This document shows, in pieces, positions 26,873 to 34,369 of a DNA stretch of 64,000 bases. The stretch's first letter is position 1. Every line of letters starts with the position of its first letter. Below the pieces are notes generated by a model. It was not told the origin of the DNA. It worked only from the letters and a program-made list of their open reading frames with translations, and searched no databases. The translations under genes were made by a program, and so were the position numbers. Source of the stretch: Planctomycetota bacterium (GTDB lineage: Bacteria > Planctomycetota > MHYJ01 > JACQXL01 > JACQZI01). The DNA lies in contig JACQZI010000012.1 in the NCBI GenBank assembly GCA_016207825.1, positions 17,532 through 81,531 of the forward strand, in the 5' to 3' direction.

Positions 26873-26986
26873 GAATTTATCTGCTTTATCAGCTTAATCC
26901 GTGTACAATAAATTAAAGCTATGCTATAAAACTATCTTTTCCCTCGGCAGTCAATGAAAATAGGGTCTATTGTGGCTCGGTTTAGC

Positions 26987-27015
26987 TTGTTTTTTCATTA
27001 TATTTAGTGTATAAT
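26987..27015 (+). promoter_or_regulatory. Promoter of fusA
   Basis: TTGTTT (26987-26992), 17-nt spacer, TATAAT (27010-27015). The leader to the ATG at 27075 is about 50 nt; no strong Shine-Dalgarno is seen. Confidence 0.55.
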
Positions 27016-27074
27016 AAATAAACGTGTTTCCAGACGTGATAAAGCCGATAATATTACTTTGATAGCTAAAAACT

Positions 27075-29165
27075 ATGGCAAGATTGATTGACCTTTCGAA
27101 AGTCCGCAATATCGGCATCATGGCGCATATCGATGCCGGCAAGACCACCCTGACCGAGCGAATCATCTTCTTCACCGGCAAGTCGCACAAGATGGGCGAG
27201 GTGCACGACGGCGAATCCCAGATGGACTGGATGAAGCAGGAAAGGGAGCGCGGGATTACCATTACCGCGGCGGCGACCACCTGTTACTGGAACGACCACC
27301 GGATTAATATCATAGATACCCCTGGTCATGTGGATTTCACCGTGGAGGTCGAGCGGAGCCTGCGTATCCTGGACGGCGCGATTGCCGTATTCTGCGGGGT
27401 GGGCGGAGTGGAGCCACAATCAGAAGCCGTCTGGCGCCAGTCGGAAAAATATAACGTCCCCAAGATAGCCTTTGTCAATAAAATGGACCGCGTCGGCTCG
27501 GATTTCTTCGGCGTCCTTAAGACCATAGAGGAAGACCTCCAAGCCAACGCCATCCCGATGCAGATACCCATCGGCAAAGAGGATTCTTTCCGCGGGGTGG
27601 TTGACCTCGTGGAAATGAAGGCATATGTCTATGATAAGGATTCCGAGGACAAGGATTTCCGCGTGGAAGAGATTCCGGCGGATTATCTCGAACTCGCCCT
27701 GCAATACCATAATATCATGGTGGAAAAAGCGGTGGAGCTGGATGACACGCTTATGGAAAAGTTCCTTAACTCAAAGGATAAAATAACCGCAGCCGAACTT
27801 ATCCCGGCTATCCGCAAAGGCACTATTGCCAACAAAATCGTGCCGGTCCTGTGCGGGACCGCGTTTAAGAATAAAGGCGTCAGGAAACTCCTCGACGCGA
27901 TAACCATGTATCTGCCTTCGCCGATGGAGTTGCCAGCGGTTATCGGGCACCATCCGGACGACGCGGAGAAATCGATTTTCCGCTGCGCGGCGGATACGGA
28001 GCCGTTTTCCGCACTGGTTTTTAAGATACAGTCCGACCCGCATATCGGCAAGCTTATTTATTTGCGGGTTTATTCGGGACATCTTGAAACCGGTTCTTAC
28101 ATATACAATGCCACCAAGCGCCGCAAGGAGCGCATCGGCAGGATTCTCCAGATGCACGCCAACGAGCGCGAAATCATACCTGAAATATTTGCCGGTGATA
28201 TTGCCGCGGTTATCGGGCTCGACCACGCCACGACCGGCGATACGCTCTGCGCTGACGAAGAGCAGTCGATTATACTGGAAGCCATCGAGTTCCCCGCGCC
28301 GGTTATCGCCATCAGCGTCCTTCCTAAAAGCCGTGCGGATAAGGATAAGCTGGGCAAAGCCCTTAACCGTCTGGCAGAGGAAGACCCGACCTTTACCGTC
28401 CACGTCGACCAGGAAACCGACGAAACCATCCTTTCCGGAATGGGCGAGCTGCATCTGGAAATAATCGTTGACCGCCTGAAAACCGAGTTTGATATAGAAG
28501 CCGAAATCGGGCATCCCAAAGTCGCTTACAAGGAAACAATTATTAAAGAAAGCCGGGAATCATATAAACATATCAAGCAGACCGGCGGCCATGGGCAGTA
28601 TGCGCATGTCGAGCTGGTTATTTCCCCGGTCCAGGCGGGTGGCGGCTTTGAGTTCGAAAGCACCATCCACGGCGGCGCTATCCCAAGGGAATATATTCCG
28701 GCGGTGGAAAAAGGCGTGATAGAAGCCATGCAAAAAGGCGTCCTTGCCGGCTTCCCGGTGGTGGATGTCCGTGTGGAACTGGTGGACGGCTCTTTCCACG
28801 AAGTCGATTCATCCGACCTTGCCTTCCGCACCGCGGCGAAGGAATGTTTCAAGCGCGCCTTTAAGAAATCAATTCCGGTGCTCTTGGAGCCTTATATGTC
28901 GCTCGAAATAACCACGCCGAATGAATACATGGGCAGTATTGTCGGGCATATCTGTTCAAAGCGCGGCAAGGTATTGGGAATGGAGGCGCGGGGCGACCTG
29001 CAGATTATAGATGCCGAAGCGCCGCTGGGCGAGATGTTCGGATACGTCTCGACCTTGCGCACCTTAAGCAGCGGCCGGGCTAATTATTCCATGCATTTTG
29101 AAAAGTATATCCAGGTCCCCTTGGCAGTCGCGGAAGAAGTCATCAAAGAAAAGAACGCGAAATAA
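27075..29165 (+). CDS. fusA: Elongation factor G
   Basis: 696 residues, the normal length. GTPase motifs are intact: AHIDAGKTT (about 16-24), [17 protein letters not shown]. Domain IV (GGHGQYAHV) and domain V ([21 protein letters not shown], here [14 protein letters not shown]) follow. EF-G moves tRNA and mRNA on the ribosome after peptide transfer and helps ribosome recycling. It stands alone, outside a str operon (no rpsL, rpsG or tuf nearby), so it may be one of several EF-G copies; whether it is the main elongation type or an EF-G2-like paralogue cannot be decided from this window. Confidence 0.95.
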   Translation: MARLIDLSKVRNIGIMAHIDAGKTTLTERIIFFTGKSHKMGEVHDGESQMDWMKQERERGITITAAATTCYWNDHRINIIDTPGHVDFTVEVERSLRILDGAIAVFCGVGGVEPQSEAVWRQSEKYNVPKIAFVNKMDRVGSDFFGVLKTIEEDLQANAIPMQIPIGKEDSFRGVVDLVEMKAYVYDKDSEDKDFRVEEIPADYLELALQYHNIMVEKAVELDDTLMEKFLNSKDKITAAELIPAIRKGTIANKIVPVLCGTAFKNKGVRKLLDAITMYLPSPMELPAVIGHHPDDAEKSIFRCAADTEPFSALVFKIQSDPHIGKLIYLRVYSGHLETGSYIYNATKRRKERIGRILQMHANEREIIPEIFAGDIAAVIGLDHATTGDTLCADEEQSIILEAIEFPAPVIAISVLPKSRADKDKLGKALNRLAEEDPTFTVHVDQETDETILSGMGELHLEIIVDRLKTEFDIEAEIGHPKVAYKETIIKESRESYKHIKQTGGHGQYAHVELVISPVQAGGGFEFESTIHGGAIPREYIPAVEKGVIEAMQKGVLAGFPVVDVRVELVDGSFHEVDSSDLAFRTAAKECFKRAFKKSIPVLLEPYMSLEITTPNEYMGSIVGHICSKRGKVLGMEARGDLQIIDAEAPLGEMFGYVSTLRTLSSGRANYSMHFEKYIQVPLAVAEEVIKEKNAK

Positions 29166-29258
29166 GCTTCTATCATCCTAAAACCTCATTTAATTGAGAT
29201 ACAAATCAATATAAGCGTTTTAGACTGCACCTAGGGGGAGGGGGGTGGGTTCCTAAGC
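29166..29258. other. G-run spacer before array 2
   Basis: Downstream of fusA the + strand reads CTAGGGGGAGGGGGGTGGG (about 29231-29249), able to form a G-quadruplex. Its layout of G runs resembles the reverse complement of the tract beside array 1. No clear terminator or ORF is seen here. Confidence 0.5.
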
Positions 29259-29544
29259 GGTATTAAAAATCTACCTTAGCTGTGCCAAAAAACTGCTTTA
29301 TATGTGCCAAAAATCCTCCTCTACTGTGCGCAAAATATTCCTATGCTGTGCGAAAAATCTATCTTAGCTGTGCCAAAAATCTTCCCGCGCTGTGCTTAAA
29401 ATCATCCTACACTGTGCTTAAAATACTCCTATACTGTGCCAAAAATCTTCCTCAGCTGTGCCAAAAGTATTCCTATGCTGTGCTTAAAATCTTCCTTATA
29501 GGTGCTAAAAATCTACCTCTGATGTGCGAAAAAGATAGGCGTGA
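29259..29544. repeat. Degenerate 22-bp tandem array 2 (13 units)
   Basis: Thirteen units of exactly 22 bp, the last one partial. Consensus is close to TGTGCCAAAAATCTTCCTATGC, with variants TGTGCTTAAAAT and TGTGCGAAAAAT. The TGTGC start and A run are the best conserved parts. There are no spacers and no indels. It lies between the ends of two convergent genes. Confidence 0.88.
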
Positions 29545-29585
29545 AAATTAAAGCTCGTTAGGTGTGGAGACTGTTCCCTTTATGA

Positions 29586-30281
29586 TTACTCAGCGTTAGT
29601 TATAGATGCTTGAATGGTAAACATTATTGGTTCAAATTCATAAATTTCCCATAATATCAAAATGATAGTTTCGTTTAGCTTTCTTAATGACCATGCGATT
29701 CTTTCGATTAAAGTGGTGGTTGATAGTATTGTAATTTGCGTCATGAATTCCCGAAACAAGAAAGTTAATTTTCTGATTGAAGACACAAATGATTTAATTG
29801 TGGCACTATCTAATTTCTTATGTGTCTGTAGACTTTTCTGGATTACTGAAACATTTTTAGTATCAATTATATAAGATTTATCTTTCCCTCTTAAATTTAG
29901 ATAGTTCTTTTTGTCAAGAACAAATTCCTTCAACTGTGTTGAATATAACACATAATCTAACTCGACATAATCCTTTAAAACCTCGCAAATTGTTTGTTTG
30001 ATATCCTCTAAACATCCCGCCGGATCGCTTGGGCTTAGGGAAAACAATGTGTCGCTCCATTTGTCCGCAGCATAATTTTCCTTCTTTGCGTTCTTAATTA
30101 GTCGTTCAAATTTCTTTATATGATAAACAATATGAGTTAATAACGAAGATATGTTTTCTGCCCATATATTACATTCAGCCGGGCTTAACAAATCAGAAGC
30201 TTTTTTCGGTTCTAGCGAAAATATATTTTTGATGTTTGTTTGAATTTTAATTTGCAATCTTCTGAAATCGTTTTTACTCAT
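29586..30281 (-). CDS. Hypothetical protein, accessory-type
   Basis: 231 residues; I recognise no family. It is predicted mostly helical, rich in Lys, Ile, Leu and Thr, with no signal peptide. A long helical stretch (TIKSFVSSIRKLTFLFREF) and an amphipathic C-terminal part with Trp (RIAWSLRKLNETIILILWEIYEF) stand out. The codon use is AT-richer than in neighbouring genes, and it sits between the 22-bp array and a dispersed 28-nt repeat, so recent acquisition is plausible. No partner gene is adjacent. Its length and continuous frame support it being real. Confidence 0.6.
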   Translation of the reverse strand: MSKNDFRRLQIKIQTNIKNIFSLEPKKASDLLSPAECNIWAENISSLLTHIVYHIKKFERLIKNAKKENYAADKWSDTLFSLSPSDPAGCLEDIKQTICEVLKDYVELDYVLYSTQLKEFVLDKKNYLNLRGKDKSYIIDTKNVSVIQKSLQTHKKLDSATIKSFVSSIRKLTFLFREFMTQITILSTTTLIERIAWSLRKLNETIILILWEIYEFEPIMFTIQASITNAE

Positions 30282-30322
30282 ATTATTATTTCTTATTGCA
30301 AACTGTTCTTAATTGTTTCTTT

Positions 30323-30350
30323 TTCCTTGTGTTCTCTGTGCCCTCTGTGG
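30323..30350. repeat. Dispersed 28-nt repeat, copy 2
   Basis: TTCCTTGTGTTCTCTGTG... of 28 nt, the same family as the copy at 16050-16077. It lies in the short gap before the stop of the aminotransferase gene. Confidence 0.65.
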
Positions 30351-30361
30351 TTATATTGGTT

Positions 30362-31555
30362 TTATCTTACGCTTTTAAGAAATTTCTGCAATCTTTTCAT
30401 TCCTTCTGCCAGGTTTGGCATGGAATTGGCATAGGAAAACCTGATGTTCCGGTTACTGCCGAAGGCGTCCCCAGGCACTACCGCGATATGCGCCCGCGTC
30501 AGCAACAATTCGCAGAGTTTTACCGAATCGGGAATCGTATTTCCTTCATAGGTCTTGCCGAATAGTTTGGAGACATTCGGGAAGGCGTAAAAAGCCCCTT
30601 CCGGCTGGTGGCATTTTAAGTGGGGCATTGCGTTAAGCGCTTTGTAGAGATAACTGCACCGCTTGGCGAATTCCTGCTTCATCTTCCGGACAAACGGCTC
30701 GCCTTTCTGGTATGCCGTCACCGCCGCATACTGGGCAATCGAGGTCGGGTTGGAGGTGATGTGCCCCTGCATCTGGGCCATCAGGGAAATGAGATACGCC
30801 GGCCCGGCGGCAAATCCGATTCGCCAGCCGGTCATGGCATAGGATTTGGAAACGCCGTTAATCACCACGGTCAGGTCTTTAATCTTATTGTTAAACGAGG
30901 CGATGGAGACATGCTTGGCATTGCCGTAAATAAGTTTTTCGTAGATTTCGTCGGAGATGACAAAGAAATTCTTCTTAACGGCAAGCTCGGCAATGGCTTT
31001 TAGCTCCTTGGGCTCGATAACCGCGCCGGTCGGGTTGTTGGGGCTGTTGATGATGATTACCTTTGTCCGGCGGGTAACCTTGGCGGCGACATCCTTTGCC
31101 TTCAGGCGGAATCCGTTGGCTTCGTAAGTCGGCACAAAGACGCATTTGGCTTCGCTCACCTTGATTTGTTCCGGATAGCTTACCCAGTAAGGAGTCGGAA
31201 CGAGCACCTCGTCTTTCGGGTTGCAGATTGCCTGTATGGCGTTGAAAATGGCGTGCTTGGCGCCTGCCGAGACGATTATTTCCGAAGGGAGATAAGTGAG
31301 GTCGTTATCTGCTTTCAGCTTTTCTATGATGGCTTTTTTAAGCGCCGGGATGCCGCTGGTTGGGGTGTATTTGGTAAAGCCCTTGTTCAATGCTTCTATA
31401 GCAGACTGCTTGACGATATCCGGCGTATCGAAATCCGGCTCGCCTACCGAGAAATCTATGATATTGATTCCGTCTGCCTGCATCTGTTTTGCCTTGGCGG
31501 AAATACCCAGCGTCACCGATTCGGTTAGCGCGCTTATTCTGTGGGAGAGAATCAT
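30362..31555 (-). CDS. Aspartate aminotransferase-type PLP enzyme (class I)
   Basis: 397 residues. The PLP-binding lysine is in SKSYAMTGWRIGFAAGP (about 236-252), preceded by NSPNNPTGAVI and the SDEIYEKL aspartate/tyrosine segment, and a C-terminal arginine in NIRFSYANS. This matches the AspC/AspB type I-gamma group that transfers amino groups from aspartate (and sometimes prephenate) to 2-oxoglutarate. It is cytoplasmic. The ATG at 31555 follows AAAGGAG. It lies upstream of no obvious partner; the next gene on the strand is separated by an AT-rich repeat block. Confidence 0.9.
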   Translation of the reverse strand: MILSHRISALTESVTLGISAKAKQMQADGINIIDFSVGEPDFDTPDIVKQSAIEALNKGFTKYTPTSGIPALKKAIIEKLKADNDLTYLPSEIIVSAGAKHAIFNAIQAICNPKDEVLVPTPYWVSYPEQIKVSEAKCVFVPTYEANGFRLKAKDVAAKVTRRTKVIIINSPNNPTGAVIEPKELKAIAELAVKKNFFVISDEIYEKLIYGNAKHVSIASFNNKIKDLTVVINGVSKSYAMTGWRIGFAAGPAYLISLMAQMQGHITSNPTSIAQYAAVTAYQKGEPFVRKMKQEFAKRCSYLYKALNAMPHLKCHQPEGAFYAFPNVSKLFGKTYEGNTIPDSVKLCELLLTRAHIAVVPGDAFGSNRNIRFSYANSMPNLAEGMKRLQKFLKSVR

Positions 31556-31575
31556 ATGCTTGCTCCTTTGTTATA

Positions 31576-31655
31576 GTTAATTAGTTGATTAGTGAATTAG
31601 TTAATTAGTTTTAAATACAGTTAATTAGTAAACTAGTTAATTAGAGAAGTAGTTA
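31576..31655. repeat. Left array of 8-nt units flanking the four-helix-bundle gene
   Basis: Units GTTAATTA, GTTGATTA, GTGAATTA, GTTAATTA, a short break, then GTTAATTA, GTAAACTA, GTTAATTA, GAGAAGTA. The array runs into the stop codon of the four-helix-bundle gene. Confidence 0.8.
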
Positions 31656-32012
31656 TTCCTTTCGTAAAGATTTAATGTAGCTACTGATGCCTTTGCCCAA
31701 ACCTTCATAAGATTTATCCATCCTTGAGAAGGTTTCTTCCGGGATATATTTTCTTCCCAAAGCAACCCTTAGGTGGCTTCTGGTTTCTTCCGCTTCGCCC
31801 CGAGCTGTATAAAGGACGCGGATTTTATCCGCAAAGTAATACCGGCCGTGGGATTCCGCAATATTAGCGATAACGGAATTAGCCGAGTTTCTCAGCTGGG
31901 TGGTCAAGCTGTATAATTCTTCTTTGGGGAAACGGCTTGTTATATCATAGACATTCATTAATAAGTCATAGCCGTTTTGCCATATCTTTAAGTCGTAAAA
32001 CGATCCGGCCAT
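31653..32012 (-). CDS. Four-helix-bundle protein of the 23S rRNA intervening-sequence (S23/Avd-like) family
   Basis: 119 residues, the standard length. The family pattern is clear: FYDLKIWQNGYDLLMNVYDIT, FPKEELYSLTTQLRNSANSV, then IANIAESHGR and a last helix pair. Relatives include proteins encoded inside 23S rRNA intervening sequences and the Avd accessory protein of diversity-generating retroelements. No reverse transcriptase or variable repeat is seen here. The gene is bracketed by arrays of 8-nt units in opposite orientation, suggesting it moved as a cassette (inference). It has a ribosome-binding AGAGGG just upstream. Function of the stand-alone form is unknown. Confidence 0.88.
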   Translation of the reverse strand: MAGSFYDLKIWQNGYDLLMNVYDITSRFPKEELYSLTTQLRNSANSVIANIAESHGRYYFADKIRVLYTARGEAEETRSHLRVALGRKYIPEETFSRMDKSYEGLGKGISSYIKSLRKE

Positions 32013-32019
32013 AATCCCT

Positions 32020-32052
32020 CTTAATTAACTATTTAACTAATCACTAATTAAC
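32020..32052. repeat. Right array of 8-nt units, inverted relative to the left array
   Basis: On the minus strand: GTTAATTA, GTGATTA, GTTAAATA, GTTAATTA. It lies just upstream of the four-helix-bundle start and encodes the last residues and stop (KLISD) of the formiminotransferase. Confidence 0.75.
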
Positions 32053-32939
32053 TTCCTAAGCCTATTCTCGATTATCATGTCATCCGTAAAGTTATTCATT
32101 AATAGTTCTTTTGGAGAGACGCCTTTTAAAGCTTCAGCAGGAAGGAGTCCGATAAGTTCACTTTCCATTACGGAGGTTCCGAGTTTTTCGGCCTCTTTTT
32201 TTACCGCTTCGAATACGGTTTTCAATCCGGTCCTTTTGTAGTTTACGAGGTTCATGGTTACCTGCGCGATCTTTTTATCATCAAGGAATATGCCCAGAGC
32301 ACGGACCGCGGGCAGTCCGCCGCTTGATTCGCGGATGGTTTTGGCTATTTTCTTGGCTATTTTTACGTCAGAGGTGTTGAGATTGATATTATAAGCAATC
32401 AGGAAAACCCTGGCGCCGACCACGGTTGCACCGGCAGTCGAATGTATCTTCTCCGGCCCGAAATCAGGTTTCCTTTCCGGTTTCTTGCCGATTTCCTCGC
32501 GGATTCCTTCAAACTCGCCCTGCCGGATATAAGCTAAACTCTTGCGTTCCGGAACCGTTGCCGCTTCTTCATATAGGTAAATGGGAATCTGGAGTTTGTC
32601 GGCGATTTCTTTGCCGAGCTCTTTGGCAAGCTTGACGCAATCCGCCATGGTATTGCCTTCAAGCGGGATAAAAGGGATGACGTCCGTCGCGCCCATCCTG
32701 GGGTGTTCGCCTTCGTGCTTGTTGAGGTCAATCAATTCCATGGCCTTTTGGGCGGCGGCAAAGGCGGCCTGTTTTACGGCAGTTGCTTCGCCCACGAATG
32801 TCACGACCGAGCGGTTATGGCTTTTATCCATCTCGCGGTCCAAGAGAGTAACGCCTTTGATTGATGTTATCGCTGAAATGATTTTATCGAGTACTTCGGG
32901 ACGCCTACCTTCGCTGAAATTCGGAACACATTCTATCAT
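32037..32939 (-). CDS. ftcD: Glutamate formimidoyltransferase
   Basis: 300 residues, matching the stand-alone transferase domain of FTCD without the cyclodeaminase domain. The N-terminal VPNFSEGR motif, HNRSVVTFVGE and GEHPRMGATDVIPFIPL are present. It moves the formimino group from N-formiminoglutamate (end of histidine breakdown) to tetrahydrofolate. No hut genes are adjacent. The last codons and stop lie in the AT-rich 8-nt repeat, so the original C-terminus may have been slightly altered when that repeat arrived. The call is to the family; some members of it may use other one-carbon donors. Confidence 0.88.
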   Translation of the reverse strand: MIECVPNFSEGRRPEVLDKIISAITSIKGVTLLDREMDKSHNRSVVTFVGEATAVKQAAFAAAQKAMELIDLNKHEGEHPRMGATDVIPFIPLEGNTMADCVKLAKELGKEIADKLQIPIYLYEEAATVPERKSLAYIRQGEFEGIREEIGKKPERKPDFGPEKIHSTAGATVVGARVFLIAYNINLNTSDVKIAKKIAKTIRESSGGLPAVRALGIFLDDKKIAQVTMNLVNYKRTGLKTVFEAVKKEAEKLGTSVMESELIGLLPAEALKGVSPKELLMNNFTDDMIIENRLRKLISD

Positions 32940-32996
32940 TATGACCCTTTCTATTTATCAGTTCTATAAGTAAACCGTCACCATGGTCCAGAATGG

Positions 32997-33016
32997 ATTC
33001 CCGCTTTCGCGGGAAT
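32997..33016. repeat. Short GC palindrome ATTCCCGC-TTTC-GCGGGAAT
   Basis: A perfect 8-bp stem with a 4-nt loop between ftcD and the NifU-type gene, of a kind widely dispersed in many bacterial genomes. It can also act as a weak transcription stop for the minus-strand gene ending at 33024. Confidence 0.7.
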
Positions 33017-33023
33017 GACAACA

Positions 33024-33617
33024 TTACGTATTTTTTATCTCCGCATGGCATTCGGGACATTCTGAGACATTCTCGCTGACCAGCATCCCGCATTTGGGGC
33101 AGTTGATAAAGGTTTTCCCGCAGGGCTTACAGAAAGCGGATTTCTTATCCACAGGGCTATTGCAATACGGGCAGGCGCATTCCTCGGCATGCCCTTCCTC
33201 TTCCGCGGCGTGTTTTACGGCAGCCTCTGCTTCTTTCTTGGGCTTGCCTTTATTAAGATAGTTTTCAATCGCTTTGTGGAGCGCGTCCGCGCCGAGATTA
33301 GAGCAGTGCATTTTCTGGGGAGGGAGCCCGCCCAGCTTTTCGGCGATGGATTTGCGGGTGATTTGCAGGGCTTCGTCGATGGTCTTGCCTTTAGCCATTT
33401 CGCTTGTCATGCTGGAAACGGCAATCGCCGCGCCGCAGCCGAAGGTCTTAAACTTGACATCGACGAGTTTCTTGTCTTTCACCTTGATGTAGAAGGTCAT
33501 CATATCGCCGCAGACCGGGTTGCCGACCTCGCCGATGCCGTCCGCATCCGGTATTTCGCCGACGTTTCGCGGATTCCTGAAATGTTCCATTACTTCTTCT
33601 GTGTATCCTGTTGCCAT
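33024..33617 (-). CDS. IscU/NifU N-terminal-type Fe-S scaffold with a C-terminal zinc-ribbon extension
   Basis: 197 residues, against about 125-145 for IscU. The scaffold domain (1-125) has its three cluster cysteines in GNPVCGD, FGCGAAIA and MHCSNLG, and the GEIPDADGIGEVGNP start. The tail (about 145-197) adds cysteine pairs CACPYC, CKPC, CPKC, CPEC that look like zinc ribbons. It builds Fe-S clusters with a cysteine desulfurase, which is not in the window. A strong AAGGAGG lies 7 nt before the ATG. Fusion to a ribbon tail suggests a binding partner or redox role for the extension (inference). Confidence 0.9.
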   Translation of the reverse strand: MATGYTEEVMEHFRNPRNVGEIPDADGIGEVGNPVCGDMMTFYIKVKDKKLVDVKFKTFGCGAAIAVSSMTSEMAKGKTIDEALQITRKSIAEKLGGLPPQKMHCSNLGADALHKAIENYLNKGKPKKEAEAAVKHAAEEEGHAEECACPYCNSPVDKKSAFCKPCGKTFINCPKCGMLVSENVSECPECHAEIKNT

Positions 33618-33636
33618 ACTTTCCTCCTTAATTAAA

Positions 33637-33705
33637 GTCTATAAGGCTAAGAGTCTAAGAGGCTAAGAGTTAATATTAGTCTCATAGGCTTTTAGCCTCT
33701 TAGGC
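33637..33705. repeat. Inverted array of 8-nt units without a gene between the arms
   Basis: Left arm units GGCTAAGA, GTCTAAGA, GGCTAAGA; after a short TTAATATTA centre the other arm reads CTCATAGG, CTTTTAGC, CTCTTAGG, roughly complementary. It supplies the stop codon of the flavodoxin-like gene. Confidence 0.65.
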
Positions 33706-34272
33706 TTCCTTTCCCATTTTATACGCATCTTTCAGCGCGGTCGGGTGTTTGGTTATATTATCTTTATATTTAGCCAAGCCGATTAGGAGTTGTCCGCTAT
33801 ACTTGGCATCAAGCGCGTCAAAGAAATACTTGACTGTCAGCTTGGCGCCGTCAAATACCTTTTTCCCTTTCGTCGCCGCAGTGGATATAAAGTATCCCTT
33901 CCGTTTGGAGCTTGGAGCTTGGAGCTTGGAGCTTCGGGTTTCAATGATGTATTTCCGCGCCCAAAACGCCTGGCATCTATCCACCAATGCCTTTGCCTGG
34001 GCGGTTAATCCGTAAAAGAATATGGGCGAGGCAAGCGCAATCACATCTGCTTTTTCTATATCTTTATAAAGTCCTGTCATTTCGTCTTTAATACTGCAAT
34101 TGCCGGTTTTCATGCAGGCGTAGTATTCCATGCAGGGAGTGATTTTCATCTTGCCGAGGAACACTTTCTGTATTTGGGCGCCTTTGGCTTTAGCGCCTTT
34201 AAGGAATTCATCCAGCAATTGCTGTGTGTTCCCGTTCTTCCTTGGGCTTCCGTAAATTCCCAATATTTTCAT
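33700..34272 (-). CDS. NADPH-dependent FMN reductase / flavodoxin-like protein
   Basis: 190 residues from the start MKILGIYGSPRKNGNT at 34272, where the family begins; the frame upstream of it is repeat-derived. The FMN-binding GSPRKNGNTQQLLDEF (about 7-22), CMEYYACMKTGNC (two or three Cys), and ASPIFFYGLTAQAKALVDR are typical of the multimeric flavodoxin/iron-sulfur flavoprotein-like family. It probably transfers electrons from NAD(P)H to a small acceptor. Residues about 114-123 (SSKLQAPSSK) come from four 7-nt repeats and are unusual for the family. The stop is in an 8-nt repeat array. Confidence 0.85.
   Translation of the reverse strand: MKILGIYGSPRKNGNTQQLLDEFLKGAKAKGAQIQKVFLGKMKITPCMEYYACMKTGNCSIKDEMTGLYKDIEKADVIALASPIFFYGLTAQAKALVDRCQAFWARKYIIETRSSKLQAPSSKRKGYFISTAATKGKKVFDGAKLTVKYFFDALDAKYSGQLLIGLAKYKDNITKHPTALKDAYKMGKEA
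33905..33932. repeat. Four exact tandem 7-nt repeats in the flavodoxin-like gene
   Basis: TTGGAGC repeated four times (28 nt) on the + strand, inside the coding frame. Unit number change would cause a frameshift about 110 codons into the gene. Confidence 0.9.
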
Positions 34273-34311
34273 TATAATCTTGCCACTAAGGCATCCCGTT
34301 CCTTTCGTCAG

Positions 34312-34357
34312 GGACTCCCTATAATTGGGTATCCCCGAAGTAAAGCTGAGCGGGGTC
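34312..34357. repeat. GC-rich palindromic element upstream of the flavodoxin-like gene
   Basis: GGACTCCCTATAATTGGG, then TATCCCCGAAGTAAAGC and GAGCGGGGTC: the same core as the minus strand of 18188-18235, with about ten differences. It lies between the flavodoxin-like gene and the upstream aldolase gene. Confidence 0.75.
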
Positions 34358-34369
34358 AAGACACTAAGA

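Noticed and set aside
29282..29551. Cys-rich 89-residue open frame running through array 2
   Set aside because: It follows the 22-bp repeats (22-residue protein period from 66 bp) and has no ribosome-binding site; it is open only because the units lack stops.
31653..32012. Diversity-generating retroelement
   Set aside because: The Avd-like gene has no reverse transcriptase, template repeat or variable repeat nearby.
34273..34359. 29-residue N-terminal extension of the flavodoxin-like protein
   Set aside because: Encoded by the palindromic repeat; family begins at MKILGIYGSP.
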